6,067 bases of DNA from an uncultured Oscillibacter sp. GTDB lineage: Bacteria > Bacillota_A > Clostridia > Oscillospirales > Oscillospiraceae. The translations under genes were made by a program, and so were the position numbers. Of the stretch, positions 1-4,840 are shown one piece after another; the first letter of the stretch is position 1, and each line of letters starts with the position of its first letter. The notes beneath the pieces were generated by a model that did not search any database, was not told where the DNA came from, and was given only the letters and a program-made list of their open reading frames with translations. The DNA is taken from contig CABQCB010000123.1 in assembly GCA_902462475.1 (NCBI GenBank), forward strand, positions 1-6,067, in the 5' to 3' direction.

Positions 1-275
1 GCGCTTTGGATGAGACCGCGGCGGGTACGGCGGCGGAGGCCTGGGGCCTGACGGCCAAGGCCTGGCGCAGCCGCCTGAGTGCCAAGCACATCTTCACCCA
101 TGTGGAGTGGCGCATGACGGGCTATGTTCTGGAGGTGGCGGGAGATGGACCGCCGGAGTGGATCTGGGCGGACGCGGCGGCGCTGGGAGAGCGGGCCGTG
201 CCCTCGGCCTTTGCCCGGTACTATGCCCAGGCGCTGGCACTGCTGAAGGAGGCGGAGGAATGCGGCTGCTTGTGA
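1..275 (+). CDS. mutY: A/G-specific adenine DNA glycosylase MutY, C-terminal end (5' end outside window)
   Basis: MutY removes adenine mispaired with 8-oxoguanine or guanine, starting base-excision repair of oxidised DNA in the cytoplasm. Only the last 90 residues are here; the frame is open to the left edge (first whole codon at base 3), so the gene is cut by the window rather than truncated. What remains matches the C-terminal, NUDIX-like domain that recognises 8-oxoguanine. The hallmark is KHIFTHVEWRMTGY, followed by a Trp-containing strand (EWIWAD) and the PSAFARYY segment close to the end, in the usual order and spacing. The catalytic helix-hairpin-helix domain and the iron-sulfur cysteines would lie upstream and cannot be checked. 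A TTG at base 6 could be read as a start, but the protein would then lack its catalytic half, so I treat this as partial. The next gene starts inside its last 16 bases, implying co-transcription and translational coupling. Confidence 0.9.
   Translation, partial: ALDETAAGTAAEAWGLTAKAWRSRLSAKHIFTHVEWRMTGYVLEVAGDGPPEWIWADAAALGERAVPSAFARYYAQALALLKEAEECGCL
246..252 (+). promoter_or_regulatory. Ribosome binding site deciding the start of the 260-1000 gene
   Basis: A perfect AAGGAGG lies inside the mutY coding end, 7 bases before the ATG at 260. A second in-frame ATG at 275 forms a TGATG junction with the mutY stop, but it sits 22 bases from this site and has no good site of its own. The spacing therefore favours 260. 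Confidence 0.7.
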
Positions 276-1000
276 TGGCGCTTTGGGGCTGGCTGGGGTC
301 GGGGCTGGTGAAAAAGGTCCGGGAACAGCGCCGCCACCGCAAGCTGGTCCGGCAGCTGAAGGACCTGGGCGTCTACGGGGGGACCGTCCGGGTCAAAAGC
401 GCCCCAAAGCGGGCATCGCCCGGCCGGGAGGCTCCTCAAACGCCGGACGGGCCGGTGCCCTTTGGCTATAAGACCGCCTGGCTTGCCTTGCAGTGTGACG
501 ATCCCCGAAAGGCTGCCGGTGCTATGCACTGCCGGCAGCTGACGCCTGCAAGCTGGGAGACGGGACTTGCCCGCTGCGCCCAAAGCGGCGGGGGGCTGTT
601 TTTCTCCCCGGTGCTGGACGGCTTTGTGCTGGTGATCGGCGGGGATCTTTTCTCCCTGGCACACCGGCGAAAGGCACTGGAGGCCCTGGCGGCGCAGTTT
701 CCCCGGGTGCAGTATTTTGCCAGCCACCGGGTGTCCTCTTCCTGCTGCTGGGCACGATATGAGGCGGGCCGGTGCGTGCGGGCGTACTGCTGTGAGGATG
801 GAGCGGTGACCTGGGACGAAGGTGCGCTGACGCCGGAAGAGCAGGCGCTGGGGTTTGATGTCTTTGCCCTGCCGGACGGGGCGGCAGGACGTGCGCCGGG
901 AGAGGAAGACGTGCTGGACATCGCCGCTGCCTGGGGCATCGACCCCCGATTTGAAAGAAAGGATTACCCACCCGCTGCGGGCTGGGTCTGCAACGAATGA
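260..1000 (+). CDS. Uncharacterised 246-residue protein
   Basis: I do not recognise a named family, so no function is given. The first 17 residues are hydrophobic with Trp9 and Trp11, followed by a strongly basic stretch (about residues 18-34). That suggests a membrane-associated or weakly anchored N terminus rather than a cleaved signal, as no clear cleavage site is visible. A low-complexity linker (about 46-66) leads to a compact domain. It begins PFGYKTAWLAL (67-77), has a strand pair LFFSPVLDGFVLVIGG (113-128), then FPRVQYFASHRV (147-158), a Cys-rich strand around C162, C163, C172, C177 and C178, TWDEGALTPEE (184-194), and a final acidic helix, EEDVLDIAAAWGIDP (215-229). The nine cysteines are not arranged as an obvious metal site. 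The patterned, Trp/Gly-rich sequence looks like a real conserved fold. It overlaps mutY by 16 bases and is followed 13 bases later by a small membrane-protein gene. The frame stays open upstream to 107 inside mutY, but that extension is a shadow. Confidence 0.85.
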   Translation: MRLLVMALWGWLGSGLVKKVREQRRHRKLVRQLKDLGVYGGTVRVKSAPKRASPGREAPQTPDGPVPFGYKTAWLALQCDDPRKAAGAMHCRQLTPASWETGLARCAQSGGGLFFSPVLDGFVLVIGGDLFSLAHRRKALEALAAQFPRVQYFASHRVSSSCCWARYEAGRCVRAYCCEDGAVTWDEGALTPEEQALGFDVFALPDGAAGRAPGEEDVLDIAAAWGIDPRFERKDYPPAAGWVCNE

Positions 1001-1013
1001 AAGGAGCATTTCA

Positions 1014-1250
1014 ATGGGATGGCTGATCGGCCTGCCTCTGGGCATTTTTCGCATGCTGCTGGGCATTTTGATGGTGCTGGTGCGCTTGGCGGTGCCGATC
1101 CTGGTGATCGCCGTGGTGATTTTTCTGTGGCGGCGGTCCCGGCGCGGCGGCACCTCGCAGTCCAAGGAGCCGGACTTTGACGGGCCGGTGTACACCGTGG
1201 ACTACGAGGAAGTGGACGATGACGGGGAGGACGGCCATGGAGCTTGTTAA
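1014..1250 (+). CDS. Small membrane protein, 78 residues, unknown function
   Basis: A good AAGGAG site (1001-1006) lies 7 bases before the ATG. Residues 2-39 are almost continuously hydrophobic, broken only by Arg13, Arg24 and two prolines (P8, P28). This is either one long membrane helix (about 18-39) preceded by an amphipathic segment, or a tight hairpin. A basic cluster follows (RRSRRGG, 40-46), which by the positive-inside rule should place the C-terminal tail in the cytoplasm. The tail is short and acidic, with FDGPVYTVDYEEVDDD at 55-70. I do not recognise a named family. The stop overlaps the start of the next small membrane-protein gene by 14 bases, so the two are probably translated together and might act together. 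The small size argues for caution, but the site, spacing and coherent membrane-plus-tail layout support a real gene. Confidence 0.8.
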   Translation: MGWLIGLPLGIFRMLLGILMVLVRLAVPILVIAVVIFLWRRSRRGGTSQSKEPDFDGPVYTVDYEEVDDDGEDGHGAC

Positions 1251-1428
1251 CCTGCTGCTCATCGCCCTTTTGGCACTGCTGCTGCGAAAGCTGGGGTGGT
1301 GCCTTTTGTGGCTTTGGCGCTACTATCATAATGAGCCCACGCCGGAGCCCATCTCCTTTCTGCCCCGGCGCACCGGCGAGACGTTTGACCGGCATGTGGA
1401 CCAGACCGGCCGGGGCAAGGAGGAATGA
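1237..1428 (+). CDS. Small single-pass membrane protein, 63 residues, unknown function
   Basis: The ATG at 1237 is preceded by GGGGAGG (1224-1230) with a 6-base gap, both lying inside the end of the preceding gene. Residues 3-27 form one hydrophobic helix rich in Leu and Trp (NLLLIALLALLL, then a Lys/Arg pair, then WCLLWLW). A short polar tail follows with PTPEPISFLPRR (35-45) and a charged end. No catalytic or metal motif is visible. The membrane segment directly follows a very short N terminus, so the tail could face either side; the Arg-Lys at 17-18 inside the helix makes prediction uncertain. It lies between another small membrane protein and a zinc-ribbon protein, with only 2 bases to the latter under the start I chose there. 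Reading from the earlier in-frame ATG at 1177 would run through the neighbour's tail and has no support. Confidence 0.72.
   Translation: MELVNLLLIALLALLLRKLGWCLLWLWRYYHNEPTPEPISFLPRRTGETFDRHVDQTGRGKEE
1417..1423 (+). promoter_or_regulatory. Ribosome binding site deciding the start of the zinc-ribbon gene
   Basis: AAGGAGG is followed by two in-frame ATG codons, at 1425 and 1431. The first is only 1 base away, too close for initiation. The second is 7 bases away, the ideal distance. The start at 1431 is therefore preferred, which removes the apparent ATGA overlap with the preceding stop. Confidence 0.75.
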
Positions 1429-1430
1429 GC

Positions 1431-1889
1431 ATGGCCTTTTGGAAAAAGAGCGATGACCCCTGGGACTTAGACCCGGACAAGCGCCGCCCTGCCGTTCGGG
1501 AGGAAGAGGCGGAGAAGGAAGCGGATGCCGGGAGCCTTCTTCAGGACCTGCGGGCCTGGAATGAAACGCGCAAGGAGAAAAAGGCCCGGCGCCAGACGCC
1601 GCCCGCGCCCATCCCCTGCCCCTGGTGCGGCAAGGAGATGGAGGTGGGGTACCTGTGCGGCGGACGGGACGCCGTCCGGCTGGTACGGCAGCGCCCCGGC
1701 CTGCTGCAGATCGCGGAGGACGCCCTGTACATCCGGGGAGACGGCGCTTTCTGGTGCGACTACAAGATCGCCTGGACCTGCTCGGACTGCCGCAAGCTGG
1801 TGGCGGACCTGCCCGAGCCGGAGGAGACATGGGACAACGAGACCCTGCGCAGCGATGCGCAGGCAAACCAACACGAGGGAGAAAACTGA
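1431..1889 (+). CDS. Zinc-ribbon protein of unknown function (DUF6487-like)
   Basis: The protein has 152 residues. The N-terminal 60 residues are charged and probably disordered or helical (DPWDLDPDKRR, then an acidic run EEEAEKEAD, then a basic run KEKKARR). The C-terminal part carries a split zinc ribbon: CPWCGKEMEVGYL, with C63 and C66, and about 50 residues later WTCSDCRKLV, with C117 and C120. These four cysteines can bind one zinc ion. The pattern of CPxCGKEMxxGYL, a strand region, then a second CxxC followed by a basic-hydrophobic end resembles the small bacterial zinc-ribbon family I recall as DUF6487; I could not check this by search. The function of that family is unknown, so none is assigned. 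The charged N-terminal arm appears to be an addition to the basic domain. It lies 2 bases after a small membrane-protein gene and 3 bases before tdk, as part of the same transcription unit. Confidence 0.82.
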   Translation: MAFWKKSDDPWDLDPDKRRPAVREEEAEKEADAGSLLQDLRAWNETRKEKKARRQTPPAPIPCPWCGKEMEVGYLCGGRDAVRLVRQRPGLLQIAEDALYIRGDGAFWCDYKIAWTCSDCRKLVADLPEPEETWDNETLRSDAQANQHEGEN

Positions 1890-1892
1890 TTC

Positions 1893-2480
1893 ATGGCACA
1901 GCTATACTTTAAATATGGAGCCATGGGCTCCAGCAAAACGGCCAACGCCCTGATGGCCCGGTTCAACTATGAGGAGCGGGGACAAAAGGCGCTGCTGGTG
2001 AAGCCCCGGCTGGATACCCGGGACGGAGACCACATGGTGGTCTCCCGCATCGGACTGACGTACCCGTGCATCTACTTTGACGAGCTGCAGAGCATGAGCG
2101 TCATGGAGCTGCAGCAAAACGCCTGCGTCATTGTGGACGAGGCCCAGTTCCTCACCAAAGAAGAGGTCATGTACCTGGTGAGCCTGGTGGACGATCTGGA
2201 TATCCCCGTCATGTGCTACGGGCTGCGGGCGGACTTCAAGGGAGACCTGTTCCCCGGCAGCGAGGCGCTGCTGGTCATGGCGGACAAGCTGGAGGAGGTC
2301 AAGACCATCTGCTGGTGCGGCAAGAAGGCCACGTTCAACGCCCGGTTCGACCACACGGGCAAGGTGCTCAAGGAGGGCGAGCAGGTGGTGCTGGGGGCCA
2401 ACGACCAGTACATCGGCCTTTGCCGCAAGCACTGGATGGCCGGAGACCTGGGGCCGGACTTTTGTCCGGACGTGCCATGA
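1893..2480 (+). CDS. tdk: Thymidine kinase (type II, TK1-like, E. coli-type zinc site)
   Basis: The enzyme phosphorylates thymidine to dTMP with ATP in the cytoplasmic pyrimidine salvage pathway. Its 195 residues fit the bacterial TK1-like family. The P-loop is GAMGSSKT (9-16), with Ser where many homologues have Gly before the Lys. The Walker B/catalytic segment is VIVDEAQFL (79-87), where Glu83 should be the catalytic base, as in the VDECQFL of the E. coli enzyme. DIPVMCYGLRADFKGDLFPGS (103-123) corresponds to the conserved region around the lasso that closes over thymidine. The zinc site follows the E. coli layout, KTICWCGKKA and CRKH (C140, C142, C177, H180), rather than the four-Cys arrangement of animal TK1. 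A GAGGGAGA site ends 10 bases before the ATG, a little far. The last bases overlap the next gene by ATGA. TK1-like enzymes are tetramers typically inhibited by dTTP; that is family knowledge, not read here. Confidence 0.96.
   Translation: MAQLYFKYGAMGSSKTANALMARFNYEERGQKALLVKPRLDTRDGDHMVVSRIGLTYPCIYFDELQSMSVMELQQNACVIVDEAQFLTKEEVMYLVSLVDDLDIPVMCYGLRADFKGDLFPGSEALLVMADKLEEVKTICWCGKKATFNARFDHTGKVLKEGEQVVLGANDQYIGLCRKHWMAGDLGPDFCPDVP
2454..2469 (+). promoter_or_regulatory. Small hairpin in place of a ribosome binding site, before the radical SAM gene
   Basis: CCGGAC-TTTT-GTCCGG forms a perfect 6-base-pair stem with a 4-base loop, ending 7 bases before the ATG at 2477. No purine-rich Shine-Dalgarno sequence exists in the 20 bases before that ATG; the stem occupies its place. 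Together with the ATGA stop/start overlap, this suggests the downstream gene is translated by ribosomes finishing tdk. The hairpin lies within the tdk codons for GPDFCPD, so it could also be chance in GC-rich DNA. Confidence 0.4.
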
Positions 2481-3349
2481 TCTGCACGCTTTGTCCCCGG
2501 GAGTGCCGGGCGGAGCGGACCGAGACCAGGGCCGGCGGCGTGTGCGGCCAGCCCAGCGCGCCGGTGGTGGCCAAGGCCATGCTGCACCAGTGGGAGGAGC
2601 CGTGCCTGGTTGGCACACACGGGGCCGGATGCGTGTTTTTCTCCGGGTGCAACCTGCGCTGCTGCTTCTGCCAAAACGGCATTTTGTCCCGGGAGGGCTT
2701 CGGAAAGCCCATCACCGTGGAGCGCCTGCGGCAGATTTTTCATGAGCTGATCGACCAGGGTGCCGCCTGTCTGGACCTGGTCACGCCCACCCAGTTCACC
2801 CCCGCCATTTTGGAGGCGCTGGGGGACGAGAAATGGCCGGTGCCGGTGGTGTGGAACTGCGGCGGCTACGAAAAGGCGGACACCATCCGGCTTTTGGATG
2901 GCAAGGTGCAGGTGTACCTGCCGGACTTCAAGTATGCCCTGCCCGACGCGGCCCGGCGCTACTCCGGCGCGGCGGACTACTTTGACCGCTCCACGGAGGC
3001 GATTTTGGAGATGTACCGCCAGACGGGGCCCTATGTGCTGGAGGACGGGCTTTTGAAGCGGGGCGTCCTCATCCGCCACCTGCTGCTGCCCGGCGAGCTG
3101 GAAAATACCCGCCGGTGCATCGACTGGGTAGCGGAGCACTTCGCCCCCGGTGAGGTACTCTTCTCCCTCATGAGCCAGTATACGCCCCAGCCCGGCGCGG
3201 CGGGGAATCTTGCCCGCCACGTGACGGCGGCGGAGTACCGGGCCGCGGTGCAATATATGGAAAACTGCGGCATCACCGACGGCTATACCCAGGAGCGCAC
3301 CTCCGCCCGGGAGGAGTATACGCCGGACTTCGACCTTGCCGGCGTGTAA
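2477..3349 (+). CDS. Radical SAM protein, PflX-like (pyruvate formate-lyase activating enzyme homologue)
   Basis: The protein has 290 residues. The radical SAM cluster motif is GCNLRCCFCQN, with C58-x3-C62-x2-C65 binding the [4Fe-4S] cluster that cleaves S-adenosylmethionine to a 5'-deoxyadenosyl radical. Before it is a second Cys-rich segment, CTLCPREC with GGVCG (C3, C6, C10, C23), as in the PflX/COG1313 group; it may hold zinc or another cluster. Further family-like features are WNCGGYE (126-132), QVYLPDFKYA (145-154) and RHLLLPG (200-206). Members resemble the activases of glycyl-radical enzymes, but their substrate is not established. No glycyl-radical enzyme gene lies in this window, so the partner, if any, must be elsewhere. 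The start is set by the N-terminal cysteines beginning right after Met1 and by the 4-base overlap with tdk. Translation probably depends on tdk, as no Shine-Dalgarno site is visible. It is the last gene before a predicted terminator. Confidence 0.92.
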   Translation: MICTLCPRECRAERTETRAGGVCGQPSAPVVAKAMLHQWEEPCLVGTHGAGCVFFSGCNLRCCFCQNGILSREGFGKPITVERLRQIFHELIDQGAACLDLVTPTQFTPAILEALGDEKWPVPVVWNCGGYEKADTIRLLDGKVQVYLPDFKYALPDAARRYSGAADYFDRSTEAILEMYRQTGPYVLEDGLLKRGVLIRHLLLPGELENTRRCIDWVAEHFAPGEVLFSLMSQYTPQPGAAGNLARHVTAAEYRAAVQYMENCGITDGYTQERTSAREEYTPDFDLAGV

Positions 3350-3365
3350 AAGGGGAAAATGGGGG

Positions 3366-3393
3366 TTGCAAAGCGTTTTTTTCGTATTATAAT
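3366..3393 (+). promoter_or_regulatory. Sigma-A type promoter for the MATE-hemW operon
   Basis: TTGCAA (3366-3371) and TATAAT (3388-3393, a perfect -10 box) are separated by 16 bases in an AT-rich island (a run of seven T in the spacer) within otherwise very GC-rich DNA. It lies in the only sizeable gap of the window. The expected transcription start, about 6-7 bases after the -10 box, is near 3399-3400, giving a leader of roughly 55 bases before the MATE start codon. Confidence 0.7.
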
Positions 3394-3394
3394 G

Positions 3395-3430
3395 AGGGGG
3401 CTGCCCGGTGGGGCGGCCCCTTTGATTTTT
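3395..3430 (+). terminator. Intrinsic terminator of the mutY-to-pflX operon, overlapping the next transcription start
   Basis: GGGGCTGCCC (3397-3406) pairs with GGGCGGCCCC (3411-3420) around a GGTG loop, 10 pairs with one T-G wobble. The stem can be extended outward by a G-T and an A-T pair to 3395/3422. It is followed by TTTGATTTTT, a T-rich tail interrupted by GA. Read from upstream it has the form of a rho-independent terminator about 46 bases after the radical SAM stop. There is no T tract on the opposite side, so it should act in the + direction only. Because a transcript starting at about 3400 would lack part of the left arm, it may escape or only partly feel the terminator. Confidence 0.65.
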
Positions 3431-3454
3431 GTGTGTGAGACGGAGAAAACGACC

Positions 3455-4840
3455 ATGAAGCTGGAAAACAACCTGGGTACCGACCCCATCCGCCCCCTGG
3501 TGGTGCGGGTGGCCATTCCCAGCATGCTGGCCCAGTTCGTCAGCGTGCTGTACAGCATCGTTGACCGCATTTACATCAGTAACCTGCCCGCCATCGGCGA
3601 TGTGGCTCTGGCGGGCGTGGGCATCTGCGGCCCGGTGGTGACCATGATCGGCGCATTTGCCTCGCTGGTGGGCGTGGGCGGCGCGCCGCTGATGAGCATC
3701 CGCATGGGCGCGGGCAAGACGGAGGAGGCCCGGCGCATCCTCTCCAACAGCTTTTTGATGCTGTGCATCTGCTCCGTGGTGCTGACGGGCGTGGCCTTTG
3801 CCCTGCGGGAGCCCATGCTGCTGGCCTTCGGCGCCAGCTCCGTCACGTTCCCCTATGCCGAGGAGTATTTCACTGTGTATCTCACCGGCACGGTCTTCAA
3901 CCTGCTGTCTTTGGGCATGAACCAGTTCATCATCTGCCAGGGCTTTGCCAAAAAGGGCATGATCTCCGTCATGCTGGGCGCGGTGGTGAACATCGTGCTG
4001 GACCCGGTGTTCATGTTCGTTCTGGACATGGGCGTGATGGGTGCGGCGGTGGCCACGGTGATCTCCCAGCTTTGCAGCTGTGTGTATGTGCTGCGGTTCC
4101 TCTTCAGCAAAAAGGTGCCCATTCCCATCAGCTTCGGCGGCTACCGCCCCCGGCTCATGGGCAGGATCCTGCTCACGGGCATGACGCCCTTCCTCATCAT
4201 CGCCGTGGACAACGTGATGATCATTGCCATGAACGCCGTGCTCCAGCGCTACGGCGGGGCGGAGCTGGGCGACCGGCTCATCACCTGCGCCACCATCGCC
4301 CAGAGCTTCATGCTGGTGGTGACCATGCCTCTGGGCGGCATCTCCGCCGGCACCCAGACCATCCTGGCCTTCAACTACGGTGCCCGGAACCGTGAGCGCA
4401 TCGTCCAGGCGCAAAAGTACATCGTGCTCATGTGCGTGGGGTATGTGACGGTGCTGTTCGTGCTGGCCCGCCTGGCAGGCCCCCTCTTCGTGCGGCTCTT
4501 TACGGCGGACGCCGCCCTGGCCGCCGAGGCCTTCGACGCCATCAAGATCTGCACCCTGGCCATCATTCCCCTGGGCGTCCAGTACGCCCTGGTGGACGGC
4601 TTTACGGGCATGGGCCTGGTGCAGCTGTCCCTGCCCCTTTCCACCTTCCGCAAGGTGGTGTACTTTGTGGCGCTGTTTGCGCTGCCGGCGGCCTTCGGTG
4701 CCCGCAGCGTCTTTTACGCCGAGCCTGTATCTGACATCCTGGGGCCGCTGATGAGCGTGGCGGTCTATCTTCTGACCATCCGAAAGATCTTGTCGTTCCC
4801 GCCCCGGGAGGCGGCGGGGAATGGAAAGGAGCCGGTATGA
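3455..4840 (+). CDS. MATE-family multidrug/toxin exporter (MepA-like)
   Basis: The protein has 461 residues, the usual MATE length, with about twelve predicted membrane helices in two repeats. MATE proteins expel cationic drugs, dyes or metabolites across the cytoplasmic membrane in exchange for Na+ or H+. Family marks are VDRIYISNLP with a following ALAGVGI (36-57), VVNIVLDPVFMF (177-188, the NxxxDP motif), and, in the second half, GGISAGTQTILAFNYGARN (294-312), matching the family's GxQPxxxxNYGA motif. The substrate cannot be read from sequence. The ATG at 3455 has GGAG 9 bases upstream and starts at MKLENNLG, the normal family N terminus. An in-frame ATG at 3359 would add 32 residues encoded by the promoter and hairpin and is rejected. 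Its end overlaps hemW by ATGA, so the two are co-translated. Control is probably by the promoter at 3366; no regulator gene is adjacent. Confidence 0.93.
   Translation: MKLENNLGTDPIRPLVVRVAIPSMLAQFVSVLYSIVDRIYISNLPAIGDVALAGVGICGPVVTMIGAFASLVGVGGAPLMSIRMGAGKTEEARRILSNSFLMLCICSVVLTGVAFALREPMLLAFGASSVTFPYAEEYFTVYLTGTVFNLLSLGMNQFIICQGFAKKGMISVMLGAVVNIVLDPVFMFVLDMGVMGAAVATVISQLCSCVYVLRFLFSKKVPIPISFGGYRPRLMGRILLTGMTPFLIIAVDNVMIIAMNAVLQRYGGAELGDRLITCATIAQSFMLVVTMPLGGISAGTQTILAFNYGARNRERIVQAQKYIVLMCVGYVTVLFVLARLAGPLFVRLFTADAALAAEAFDAIKICTLAIIPLGVQYALVDGFTGMGLVQLSLPLSTFRKVVYFVALFALPAAFGARSVFYAEPVSDILGPLMSVAVYLLTIRKILSFPPREAAGNGKEPV

Noticed and set aside
107..259. Upstream extension of the unknown gene within mutY
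   Set aside because: It is Gly/Arg-rich and out of frame with clearly coding mutY; the good ribosome site points to 260.
221..1195. A 324-codon open frame on the - strand opposite the unknown gene
   Set aside because: Its composition is typical of a shadow frame, and the + strand frame has a better ribosome site, operon position and protein-like motifs.
1844..1863. Inverted repeat CCTGCGC / GCGCAGG about 30 bases before the tdk start
   Set aside because: It lies within the zinc-ribbon coding end, has no T tract and is of a size expected by chance in GC-rich sequence, so neither a terminator nor an operator is claimed.
964..1866. A 300-codon open frame on the - strand opposite the small genes
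   Set aside because: It is Pro/Arg/Ser-rich without domains. Because the + strand genes here are small I considered it seriously, but each + gene has a well-spaced Shine-Dalgarno site and coherent membrane or zinc-ribbon features.
3359..3454. N-terminal extension of the MATE gene to the ATG at 3359, which even has an AAAGGGGA before it
   Set aside because: The extra 32 codons run through the promoter and terminator hairpin, so the main transcript would not contain them. The family N terminus begins at MKLENNLG.
2216..4414. A 732-codon open frame on the - strand
   Set aside because: It lies opposite tdk, the radical SAM gene and the MATE gene. The translation is His/Gln/Ala/Gly-rich with no domain pattern, as expected for the antisense of GC-rich coding DNA with strong third-position bias.
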